Shown here piece after piece: positions 50,379 through 58,180 of a stretch of DNA of 64,000 nt. This DNA comes from Chryseosolibacter sp964551035 (lineage in GTDB: Bacteria > Bacteroidota > Bacteroidia > Cytophagales > Cyclobacteriaceae). How positions within the stretch are numbered: the first letter of the stretch is position 1; each line of letters starts with the position of its first letter. The position numbers were made by a program, and so were the translations under genes. The notes under the pieces were generated by a model. It was not told the DNA's origin, searched no databases, and saw nothing but the letters and a program-made list of their open reading frames with translations. Where the stretch lies: contig CAZKBK010000001.1 of NCBI GenBank assembly GCA_964551035.1, forward strand, positions 124,001 through 188,000. Reading direction: 5' to 3'.

Positions 50379-52316
50379 ATGAGCACCGGAGAAAACCTAC
50401 AGGCACTGCGAAAGATCATCGATTTTACAAGGCTGACCAGCCTGGTGATCCTGGCCCTGCACTTTTATTTCTATTGTCACGCTGTGCTGTCGCGGTGGGG
50501 CTTTACGCTGGAACTATTGGATTACTTTGTTGAGATCGTCGCACGAACGGGACTGTTCAACAGCTTCTATTATTCCAAGTGGATTTCGCTCGGCCTGCTG
50601 GCCGTCTCCCTTACCGGGGCAAAGGGAAAAAAGAACGACAAGATACGCACGTCGCTGGCGTTCGTCTTCATTCTTTCAGGGGCATTGGTTTTTCTCCTGG
50701 GACACTTTATCGCAGGCATCGCCACGACTCCCAACGTTCAAACCATCCTCTATCTTTCCCTTACCGTCACCGGATACCTGCTGGTGCTCACCGGCGGAAC
50801 CTGGCTGTCACGATTGATCCGGCTTCAACTGACAAAGGACATTTTCAACCGCCGGAACGAGACCTTCCCCCAGGAAGAAAGATTGCTCACCAATCAATAC
50901 TCGATCAATCTGCCCGCCCGGTATAACTACCGGGGCAGGTGGCGGCGAAGCTGGATCAATTTCATCAACCCGTTCCGGGCGCTCCTGGTGATCGGAACGC
51001 CGGGAGCCGGTAAGTCCTACTTCGTCATCCGTCACATCATCACACAGCACATCGAAAAGGGCTTTTCGATGTTCATATACGATTTCAAGTTCGATGATCT
51101 TTCGATAATCGCCTACAATGCCCTGCTAAGGTACCGCCACCGTTATGAGGTTCCCCCGCAATTCTATGTCATCGACTTTGATAACATCCTTCACCGTTGC
51201 AACCCACTCGACCCCGCTTCCATGAACGACATCACCGACGCGAGTGAATCGAGTCGCACCATCATGCTCGGGCTTAACCGGGAGTGGATAAGACGGCAGG
51301 GCGATTTCTTCGTGGAATCCCCGATCAACTTCACCACAGCGATAATCTGGTTTCTCCGTAAGTACCGGGAGGGAAAGCACTGCACCCTTCCGCACGTGAT
51401 CGAGCTCATGCAACTGGAATACAAGATCCTGTTCCCTTTACTTCGAACGGAAAGCGAGATTGAAGTGCTGATTAACCCGTTTGAATCGGCTTTCCGCAAT
51501 GAGGCTATGGAGCAGCTTGAAGGCCAGGTCGCCAGCGCCAAGATCGCAATGGCCCGCTTGTCGTCACCCCAATTGTATTACGTGTTGTCGGGTAATGATT
51601 TTACGCTCGACATCAACAACCCGAAGGCCCCCAAGATCGTCTGCATCGGCAACAACCCGCAAAAGGCGCAGATATACGGGGCAGTGCTTTCCCTTTACAT
51701 TTCAAGACTGATCAAGTTGGTCAATCGGAAGGGTCAACTGAAAAGCAGCCTCATCTTCGACGAATTCCCCACCATTTATTTTAACAACATCGATTCGCTC
51801 ATCGCCACCGCGCGTTCCAACAAGGTAGCTACCACCCTGGCTGTACAGGATTATTCACAATTAAAGAAGGACTATGGGCGCGAACAGGCCGAAGTGATCA
51901 TGAACCTTGCCGGCAACGTCATTAGCGGCCAGGTATTGGGCGAAACGGCAAAGTTCCTCAGTGACCGTTTCGGAAGGATCATGCAGCAACGCGAAAGCGT
52001 CTCGATCAATTCGTCGGATACTTCCGTAAGCCGTTCGACCCAACTGGATGCCGCCATTCCAGCCTCCCGCATTGCTTCGCTAAGTTCCGGTGAGTTCGTC
52101 GGCATGGTGGCCGATGATCCGCAGCAGAAGATCGACCTGAAAGCCTTTCACTCCGAAATCATCAACGACCACGAAGCAATAAAAAAAGAAGAAGATAGGT
52201 ACCGGATGATCCCCGCCGTTCGGAAAGCCGATCAGCAGGAGATACAGCACAACTACTTCCGAATTAAGCAGGATATACAGGAGATCATATACGACCGGTT
52301 ATCCCGCGCTTCATAA
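50379..52316 (+). CDS. mobC: Type IV coupling protein (VirD4/TraG-like)
   Basis: ATPase that brings the relaxase-DNA complex to the mating channel. 645 residues: four N-terminal membrane helices (about 15-150), Walker A VIGTPGAGKSYFV (about 200-213), Walker B SSLIFDEFPTIY (about 458), and the end GEFVGMVADDPQQKIDLKAF typical of the Bacteroidota type. Follows the relaxase by 12 bp. Complete. Confidence 0.93.
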   Translation: MSTGENLQALRKIIDFTRLTSLVILALHFYFYCHAVLSRWGFTLELLDYFVEIVARTGLFNSFYYSKWISLGLLAVSLTGAKGKKNDKIRTSLAFVFILSGALVFLLGHFIAGIATTPNVQTILYLSLTVTGYLLVLTGGTWLSRLIRLQLTKDIFNRRNETFPQEERLLTNQYSINLPARYNYRGRWRRSWINFINPFRALLVIGTPGAGKSYFVIRHIITQHIEKGFSMFIYDFKFDDLSIIAYNALLRYRHRYEVPPQFYVIDFDNILHRCNPLDPASMNDITDASESSRTIMLGLNREWIRRQGDFFVESPINFTTAIIWFLRKYREGKHCTLPHVIELMQLEYKILFPLLRTESEIEVLINPFESAFRNEAMEQLEGQVASAKIAMARLSSPQLYYVLSGNDFTLDINNPKAPKIVCIGNNPQKAQIYGAVLSLYISRLIKLVNRKGQLKSSLIFDEFPTIYFNNIDSLIATARSNKVATTLAVQDYSQLKKDYGREQAEVIMNLAGNVISGQVLGETAKFLSDRFGRIMQQRESVSINSSDTSVSRSTQLDAAIPASRIASLSSGEFVGMVADDPQQKIDLKAFHSEIINDHEAIKKEEDRYRMIPAVRKADQQEIQHNYFRIKQDIQEIIYDRLSRAS

Positions 52317-52337
52317 GAACGCAAAAACTATTAACCT

Positions 52338-53150
52338 ATGGACGTCAAAACTTTCGCCGATCAACTACAACACCGGATCAAAGAACAGGTCGAAAGCATT
52401 ACAGGCGAACAAGCCGATGCTGTTACCGCCACCGGGCGAGTCATTCAAGTGTTTTGGGAATCATTGTACGAACTGAAAGAATTTACCCGTATCTACCGGT
52501 TTGCCGACCAACAGGAGGAAATTATGTTTTTCAAAGAGATTAAGCCGGAGATTGCCAGCCAGTACTTTTATTATGTCAAACTCTTGTCAATACGGGTTGC
52601 GGACGCTTACGGTAACCCCGAAAGTCGCAAGGCCCATTACCGGAAGGTCCTGCGAAAGCTGGAACGGTACCTGCGAAAACACATCGAGTTTTATCGCTAT
52701 TGCATCAGTGGTGATGCCCGCTTTGACACGCTGTATTTTACCCGGAAAGGAAGCGTTAGCGTTACATCTTCCATCGATGCCGACGAACGCTTTTCGACCC
52801 GTTACGATACTACCCTGTCGCGGCTCCTGGCAAATGAACTCCTAAAACAATACCTGAAAGACGGTCTGCAAAAGCTGGATCAGGCTCCCGGTACTCCATC
52901 CCTTACGTGGACCGGATCGAAAACCGACCTGATTGAGCTGATCTACGCGCTACATTCTATTGATGCCTTTAACTCCGGTACGGCCGATATCAGACTTATT
53001 GCCACGTCACTGGAAAACGTGTTCAATGTTCGCCTGGGAAATTATTACCGGGTGTTCCAGGACATTCGTCTTCGAAAAAAGGGGAAGGCTGATTTTCTGG
53101 ATCGGATGAAAAAAACCTTCATTGAAAAAGTCGCTTTTTACAAAGAATAA
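52338..53150 (+). CDS. rteC: RteC-family regulator
   Basis: 270 residues with the main RteC pattern: MFFKEIKPEIASQYFYYVKL, KVLRKLERYLRKHIEFYRYC, FDTLYFTRKG, then the winged-helix part (TWTGSKTDLIELIYALHSID, NVFNVRLGNYYRVFQDIRLR). In CTnDOT RteC activates excision and so transfer. Here it lies between the coupling-protein gene and the tra operon, one position away from a palindrome at 53169 that it might bind (inference). Confidence 0.82.
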   Translation: MDVKTFADQLQHRIKEQVESITGEQADAVTATGRVIQVFWESLYELKEFTRIYRFADQQEEIMFFKEIKPEIASQYFYYVKLLSIRVADAYGNPESRKAHYRKVLRKLERYLRKHIEFYRYCISGDARFDTLYFTRKGSVSVTSSIDADERFSTRYDTTLSRLLANELLKQYLKDGLQKLDQAPGTPSLTWTGSKTDLIELIYALHSIDAFNSGTADIRLIATSLENVFNVRLGNYYRVFQDIRLRKKGKADFLDRMKKTFIEKVAFYKE

Positions 53151-53168
53151 GCAAAGACCTGAAAAAAA

Positions 53169-53201
53169 GTTATCACAACTTGTTAACAACTTGTGAATAA
53201 C
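53169..53201. promoter_or_regulatory. 33-bp imperfect palindrome before the tra operon
   Basis: GTTATCACAAC-TTGTTAACAA-CTTGTGAATAAC is symmetric around TTGTTAACAA with one base inserted on the right side. The right arm read in reverse contains TTATTCACA, a DnaA-box-like nonamer. It is a good operator candidate for tra control. Confidence 0.6.
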
Positions 53202-53223
53202 TGATTTTCCCCTAGCTCACCTT

Positions 53224-53248
53224 AGCCTTCGAATCAAACACGAAGGCT
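53224..53248 (+). promoter_or_regulatory. Hairpin directly before the first tra start codon
   Basis: AGCCTTCG/CGAAGGCT with a 9-nt loop; the ATG of the next gene is the very next base. In RNA it would hide the ribosome landing region. Confidence 0.55.
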
Positions 53249-53851
53249 ATGTTTCACACACTATCATGGCACGAATTCATACAACTGGCAGTGGTCGCGG
53301 TCATCGCCTACTATGCCGTTGCTACAGTGTTGTTTTACCGGGCGGAACTCGTTGCGCTGGTGAAAGGAAAAAGCGGAGGCGGTGCCGGGCTGTCCGAAGT
53401 GGAACAGCATGACGATCCGACTGATTCAACGGTCAACCCAATAGGTCAGGCCAAAACCGAGGACGGCGTCGAACACGTGGTTTCGGTGCCCGCCGACCAA
53501 CTCCGGTTTTGGCCGGAAGAAGCGGATCAACGATCAACAGAACAAGGACAACGTGCTCCCCATGCTGAAGTATCGGAGCTTTCAGCCATCACCGGCCTGC
53601 TGGGAGAAGTCAAAACACTGGTACAAGTCATTGCCGAATGCAACGGCTCCCCCGAGGAAGCAGCACCGATGCTCCAGTCGCTGCTTTCCCGTCACGGCCA
53701 CCTGTCCAAAACAAACTTTCGCGAAGCCGTTACCCTGTATCTCTACAGCACTTGCAAACAAGCCCTCGGCTTCAAGTTTTCGCTCGACCAGATTGAAGCG
53801 TGGTGGGGTGACCGCGAACGAGAAACCAACAAACAAATCATACATCCATGA
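53249..53851 (+). CDS. Conjugation operon protein with N-terminal helix (200 aa)
   Basis: One membrane helix near the start (IQLAVVAVIAYYAVATVLFY), a polar, low-complexity linker (about 45-115) and a helical C-terminal domain (ITGLLGEVKTLVQVIAECNG, LYLYSTCKQALGFKFSLDQI). Position as first gene of the tra operon and 4-bp overlap with traE suggest a channel or regulatory part comparable to TraC/TraD-type small proteins, which diverge strongly. No firm family. Confidence 0.6.
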   Translation: MFHTLSWHEFIQLAVVAVIAYYAVATVLFYRAELVALVKGKSGGGAGLSEVEQHDDPTDSTVNPIGQAKTEDGVEHVVSVPADQLRFWPEEADQRSTEQGQRAPHAEVSELSAITGLLGEVKTLVQVIAECNGSPEEAAPMLQSLLSRHGHLSKTNFREAVTLYLYSTCKQALGFKFSLDQIEAWWGDRERETNKQIIHP

Positions 53852-54174
53852 AAACGATCAAATTCATTGTCTCCAAAGGAAAAGCATTCGGTATTGCGTT
53901 AGCAGTCTTTTGCCTGGCTCACTTCTACGGATGGGCGCAGGACGGTAACGCGGGTATCAATGAAGCAACGATGCGCGTGCGAAGCTATTTCACCGCAGGA
54001 ACCAACCTGATGTATGCCGTCGGGGCAGTCCTTGGATTGATCGGCGCGGTTAAAGTCTACCAGAAGTGGAATAGCGGTGACCCGGATACCTCGCGCGTTG
54101 CCGCCTCCTGGTTCGGGAGCTGTGTGTTCCTGGTCATCGTCGCCACCGTGTTGAGGTCGTTTTTCGGGCTCTAA
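53848..54174 (+). CDS. traE: TraE-family conjugal transfer protein (DUF4134)
   Basis: 108 residues: signal sequence ending FYGWAQ, then NEATMRVRSYFTAGTNLMYA and two membrane helices (VGAVLGLIGAVKVYQKW; SCVFLVIVATVLRSFFGL). Matches TraE of CTnDOT-type elements, a small membrane part of the mating channel that resembles VirB2-like pilin positions. Normally followed directly by traF, but here four extra genes intervene. Confidence 0.9.
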   Translation: MKTIKFIVSKGKAFGIALAVFCLAHFYGWAQDGNAGINEATMRVRSYFTAGTNLMYAVGAVLGLIGAVKVYQKWNSGDPDTSRVAASWFGSCVFLVIVATVLRSFFGL

Positions 54175-54186
54175 ATCCGTCGTTCA

Positions 54187-55539
54187 ATGAAAAATCAACT
54201 TCCAAGAGTCAGAATCATTGACACCCAGTTTGTCGTCGACATGGCGCATCAGGAATTCCGGCAAGCGGATAACCCCAACAATCGCATTCCTTTCCGGGAT
54301 ACGCTCGATAACGGTGATCATATTGCTCTCCTGTACGACAATGAAAACAAGAATGTTTTCAAAGGCAACCTGTCCAAAGTCTCCATGGACGACGATGTTC
54401 ACATAGTGACGCTCCCGCCACTGGCAGCGATCGATTCCGGTGTAGGACAAAGCACAGGAAGAAAGGAACTGTACCACTTCGCGCAGTGGATGGATGCCAG
54501 AGACATCGCACTCGGCCAGCCCATTCTACCGCCCATCGTCACCATCGACAACACGGAATTTCTGATAGACAAGCGTATCGGTGAACTGCGGGAAGTGGAC
54601 ATGGTGCACAACCGCATACCTTTTTCCGAACTCAGGGCGACACAAGGCAACATGCTTGAATTCCTGTATGATCCCAAGACCAAGAACGCTTTCAGGGGAT
54701 TGCCCGAAGAACTCCAATCCCGCCCGGATATCAAGCATATCATCCTACCCCCGATGACGGCTGTTGACCCGCTCAGCATTAAACGTTCCCTGATGCACAT
54801 CACCAGGCAAACAGGGGAGAGAAAACAATCGGAAGAGCTTATGGAAAACCACCGGCCCAAATTCAGACTCTTTGATACCGAGTTTATAGTAGATAATGCG
54901 TGTCAGGAATTCCAGCAAGCGGATAACCCCGGCAACCGCATTCCTTTCCGCGATACGCTCAATAACGGTGATCATATTGCCATGGTGTACGACAAGGGAA
55001 ACAAGAACGTGTTCAAAGGGGATTGTTCAACCCTTACTGTGCAAGATGGTGTGTTTCTTGTGTGCCTTCCGGCACGATTTGATAGCGGAGAAGGGTATTA
55101 CCCGGCAGGGATAAAGTTATATCCTTTCGTGCTACCGGTTGAAGCAAAGGACTTTGGTCAGGACAACGTCAAGCCGCTCCTCCGGTATCCTACCATCCTG
55201 ATTGACCGCACCGAGTTTATGGCGGACCTGAAGCGTGGTGAATTTCAGGAAGTGGGCAAACCCGAAAACCGAATATCCTTTTCTGAATTGCATCCACGTT
55301 GGGGCGGTACACTGCAATTCCTATATGATCCCAACACTCGAAATGTTTTCAATAAATCACAGAGAGAACTACAGCTACAACCCGATATCCGGCATATCCT
55401 TCTGCCACCGCTTGCGGCTATCCATCCCCTTATGGTCAAATTCTCTCTCGCAAGCACCATGCGGCAAATCGAAAAGGCAAAACAGGAGCATGAGACGCAA
55501 TCACCGCGAACGAAGAGATCAAAAGGAAAAAGACCTTGA
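54187..55539 (+). CDS. Tandem-repeat protein inside the tra operon, two modules (450 aa)
   Basis: Two modules of about 215 residues, each made of two half-repeats. Half A: FDTEFIVDNACQEFQQADNP, then NRIPFRDTL..GDHIA.VYD...KNVFKG; half B: TEFLIDKRIGELREVDMVHN, then RIPFSEL...LEFLYDPKTKNAFRG. So four related copies of an about 50-residue core. No signal peptide or membrane helix; the tail is basic (TKRSKGKRP). First of four tandem genes of the family between traE and traF. No known family is recognised. Confidence 0.7.
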   Translation: MKNQLPRVRIIDTQFVVDMAHQEFRQADNPNNRIPFRDTLDNGDHIALLYDNENKNVFKGNLSKVSMDDDVHIVTLPPLAAIDSGVGQSTGRKELYHFAQWMDARDIALGQPILPPIVTIDNTEFLIDKRIGELREVDMVHNRIPFSELRATQGNMLEFLYDPKTKNAFRGLPEELQSRPDIKHIILPPMTAVDPLSIKRSLMHITRQTGERKQSEELMENHRPKFRLFDTEFIVDNACQEFQQADNPGNRIPFRDTLNNGDHIAMVYDKGNKNVFKGDCSTLTVQDGVFLVCLPARFDSGEGYYPAGIKLYPFVLPVEAKDFGQDNVKPLLRYPTILIDRTEFMADLKRGEFQEVGKPENRISFSELHPRWGGTLQFLYDPNTRNVFNKSQRELQLQPDIRHILLPPLAAIHPLMVKFSLASTMRQIEKAKQEHETQSPRTKRSKGKRP

Positions 55540-55550
55540 ATCCAACCCCT

Positions 55551-56246
55551 ATGAAAAACTACCTGCCAAAAGTAAACATCTTCGACACTCCGTTTATTAT
55601 CGACACGGAGCGAAAAGAATTTCGCCAGGCGGATGATCCCGGCAACCGCATCCCTTTTAAGGATACGCACGACAACGGTGATCACATCGCTATTCTCTAT
55701 GACAGGCGCAGCAAAAATGTGTTCAAGGGAAACCTCGCCGAAGTCAACCTGTTTGATGATGTCCACCTGGTCACGCTCCCTCCCTTAATTGCGATTGATC
55801 CAAGCGTAGGACAGCGTACCGGGAGAAAGGAGCTGTATCATTTCGCACAATGGATGGACGCTGACGACGTGAAAAAGGGCAGCCCCCTACTGATGCCCAC
55901 CGTCAAGATCGACGGCACACTCTTCTTTGTCGATCGCCGCCTGGAAGAACTCAGGCAGGAAAAAGCCCTTCACAACACGATACCCTTCTCCGAACTCTTG
56001 ACGGTGCGGGGCGATATGCTGGAATTCCTGTATGACCCTAAGACCAAGAACGCGTTCAGGGGAACGGCGGAAGAGTTGCGATCCCGCGACGATATCAAAC
56101 ATGTCATCCTGCCCCCGATGGTCGTCACCGACCCGCTTACATTCCGGAATTCCGTGACGAAGAACGCCAGGGAAAAGGATAAGCAGCAATCGGAAAAGCA
56201 ATCCCCTTCAATCTGGAAACGATTCAAAAGAAAAATAAAACCCTAA
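55551..56246 (+). CDS. Tandem-repeat protein inside the tra operon, single module (231 aa)
   Basis: Start at ATG 55551 (MKNYLPKVNIFDTPF), preferred over an upstream TTG. One module: half A (EFRQADDPGNRIPFKDTHDN, then GDHIAILYDRRSKNVFKGN) and half B (LFFVDRRLEELRQEKALHNT, then LEFLYDPKTKNAFRGTAEEL). Very close to the first gene's modules, so recent duplication. Basic tail (WKRFKRKIKP). Confidence 0.7.
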   Translation: MKNYLPKVNIFDTPFIIDTERKEFRQADDPGNRIPFKDTHDNGDHIAILYDRRSKNVFKGNLAEVNLFDDVHLVTLPPLIAIDPSVGQRTGRKELYHFAQWMDADDVKKGSPLLMPTVKIDGTLFFVDRRLEELRQEKALHNTIPFSELLTVRGDMLEFLYDPKTKNAFRGTAEELRSRDDIKHVILPPMVVTDPLTFRNSVTKNAREKDKQQSEKQSPSIWKRFKRKIKP

Positions 56247-56258
56247 ACGTAACACACC

Positions 56259-56981
56259 ATGGAAATCCAGCTACCAAAAGTCCGAATTTTTGACACCGAT
56301 TTCCTGATCGATAGAAAGAACCATGAGTTCCGGCAAGTGGATAACGTCGACAACCGTATCCCCTTCCGCCATACTATAGACAATGACAATCACATTTCCC
56401 TGATCTACGAAAAGAAATCCAAAAACGTCTACACAGGCAATTGGTGGAATGTGACCCATGACGATGATATCCACATGGTAAACCTGCCTCCTTTGGGTGT
56501 TCTTGACAACATTGCCCTCGACAGTGGAAGACAGGAATTGCACCATTACGGACAGTGGCTGGAAGCCTGGGACGTTGATGGCGAGCACAAGGGATACAAT
56601 GCGCTACCGGTCGCACCGATTGATGGCGTCCAGTTCTCTGTTGATCTCAACATGAAAGAACTACGGGAGAGGGGCTGGCCCTATAACGCGATACATTTTT
56701 CTGAATTGCAGGTTGTGACGGATCACTTCATCGAACTGTTTTATGACCCCAAAACCAGAAATCAGTTTAGAGGATCACGCGAAGAATTTCAATCACGACC
56801 GGAGGTAAAGCACGCCATTTTTCCCTCCCCGCTCACATTAGACCGGCTGACCATAGCCGACTCGATCAAAAAGTGGATCGTCAAGATGGCGAAACAGCAA
56901 GTCAGGCAAGGGAAGAACGAAAAGCCGGAAAAGCAATCGCCCCAGCAGAAAAAACCGAAAGGGAGAAATTTTAGAATGTAA
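56259..56981 (+). CDS. Tandem-repeat protein inside the tra operon, diverged module (240 aa)
   Basis: One module with changed details: half A EFRQVDNVDNRIPFRHTIDN and half B MKELRERGWPYNAIHFSELQ. Where the first two have ELYHFAQWMDA it has ELHHYGQWLEAWDV, shared with the fourth gene; so genes 1-2 and 3-4 form two subtypes. Basic tail (QQKKPKGRNFRM). Confidence 0.7.
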   Translation: MEIQLPKVRIFDTDFLIDRKNHEFRQVDNVDNRIPFRHTIDNDNHISLIYEKKSKNVYTGNWWNVTHDDDIHMVNLPPLGVLDNIALDSGRQELHHYGQWLEAWDVDGEHKGYNALPVAPIDGVQFSVDLNMKELRERGWPYNAIHFSELQVVTDHFIELFYDPKTRNQFRGSREEFQSRPEVKHAIFPSPLTLDRLTIADSIKKWIVKMAKQQVRQGKNEKPEKQSPQQKKPKGRNFRM

Positions 56982-57091
56982 CCCCCTGAGTGGCTCATGA
57001 AAAACGAACCGCACCAGAAGAACTCCGCGCGAAAAGCTCAGCGGAGGTAAAGAAAGCAAGTCACCAATCAACCCTTAAACTCAAACATGTT

Positions 57092-57847
57092 ATGGAAAAC
57101 CAACTGCCGAAAATCAAATTTTATGGAACGGAATTTCTCATCGATACGGACAAGCAGGAATTCCGTCAAGCGGACAACCCGGAAAACCGCATCCCCTTCA
57201 AGCATACCATAAATAATTACGACAATCACATCGCATTTATTTATGATAAGAAGACCAGGAATGTCTTCACGGGTCATTGGCCTGATGTGAAATACGAGGA
57301 CGACATCCACCTGGTGAGTCTGCCGGCATTAGGTTGTTTGGAAGAAAATGTAGGTGTGGGTATAGACAGCGGCCGAAAAGAATTGCACCATTATGGGCAG
57401 TGGCTGGAAGCCTGGGATATATTAGGTGATCATAAAGGGTACAATTCATTGCCGGTAGCGCCCATTGACGATACGCTGTTCTTTGTCGACTGTCGCCTTA
57501 GAGAATTGCGCGAAAAGGACCGCCCCTATAACATAATACCCTTCTCGGACCTGGCTGATGCCGGTGACCTTTTTATGCTGCAGTTCTTTTATGACCCAAA
57601 AACGAGAGGTCAATTCAACGGCTCGTTAGAAGAATTTCAATCCCGCCCGGACGTCAAACATGCCATCTTCCCATCCCTGGGCATACTGGGGCAGCCTACC
57701 CTAAGCGACTCCATCAAAACGTGGACGGAAATGATGGAGAGAGAGAAAATCAGGCAGGAGAAGGACGAAAAGCAGGAGAAGGACGAAAAGCCGGAAAAGC
57801 AATCGCCCCAGCGGAAGCCGTCGAAGCGAAAAGGTCACGGGATATAA
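57092..57847 (+). CDS. Tandem-repeat protein inside the tra operon, diverged module (251 aa)
   Basis: ATG 57092 (MENQLPKIKFYGTEF) matches the starts of the other copies; the frame is open from 56990. Half A EFRQADNPENRIPFKHTINN, half B RLRELREKDRPYNIIPFSDL. The tail has a tandem KDEKQEKDEKPEK repeat and a basic end (KPSKRKGHGI). Followed after 10 bp by traF. The role is unknown; all four tails are basic, which suggests nucleic acid or membrane-surface contact. Confidence 0.7.
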   Translation: MENQLPKIKFYGTEFLIDTDKQEFRQADNPENRIPFKHTINNYDNHIAFIYDKKTRNVFTGHWPDVKYEDDIHLVSLPALGCLEENVGVGIDSGRKELHHYGQWLEAWDILGDHKGYNSLPVAPIDDTLFFVDCRLRELREKDRPYNIIPFSDLADAGDLFMLQFFYDPKTRGQFNGSLEEFQSRPDVKHAIFPSLGILGQPTLSDSIKTWTEMMEREKIRQEKDEKQEKDEKPEKQSPQRKPSKRKGHGI

Positions 57848-57857
57848 ATGCCAGGTC

Positions 57858-58169
57858 ATGAGCACAGTCTATACCATCAACAAGGGCATTAATAAGCCCA
57901 TCGAATTCAAGGGCCTGAAAGCGCAGTATATCGGCTATTTAGCAGGCGGTGTGATCGGCCTGCTGGTCCTGTTCGCCATCCTTTACATCAGCGGGGTCAA
58001 TATGTTCCTGGCATTGGGCATCACCCTGGTCCTGGGCATAGGTCTGTTCATCGGAGTACACCGCATGAGCGACAAGTTCGGCCAGCATGGCCTGACCAAA
58101 AAAATGGCACGGCGGGCCATTCCCGATTACATCACCACGCGGTCACGAAAAACCTTTCTTCAACTGTAA
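57858..58169 (+). CDS. traF: TraF-family conjugal transfer protein (DUF4133)
   Basis: 103 residues: YTINKGINKPIEFKGLKAQY at the start, then two membrane helices (YLAGGVIGLLVLFAILYISG, FLALGITLVLGIGLFIGVH) and a basic tail. Equivalent to VirB3-type proteins, which bind the VirB4 ATPase encoded by the next gene. Confidence 0.92.
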   Translation: MSTVYTINKGINKPIEFKGLKAQYIGYLAGGVIGLLVLFAILYISGVNMFLALGITLVLGIGLFIGVHRMSDKFGQHGLTKKMARRAIPDYITTRSRKTFLQL

Positions 58170-58180
58170 ACCGTAATCTC

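Noticed and set aside
53169..53201. Palindrome with DnaA-box-like arms as a replication origin
   Set aside because: Only one good nonamer, no AT-rich unwinding region or initiator gene next to it; operator is the simpler reading.
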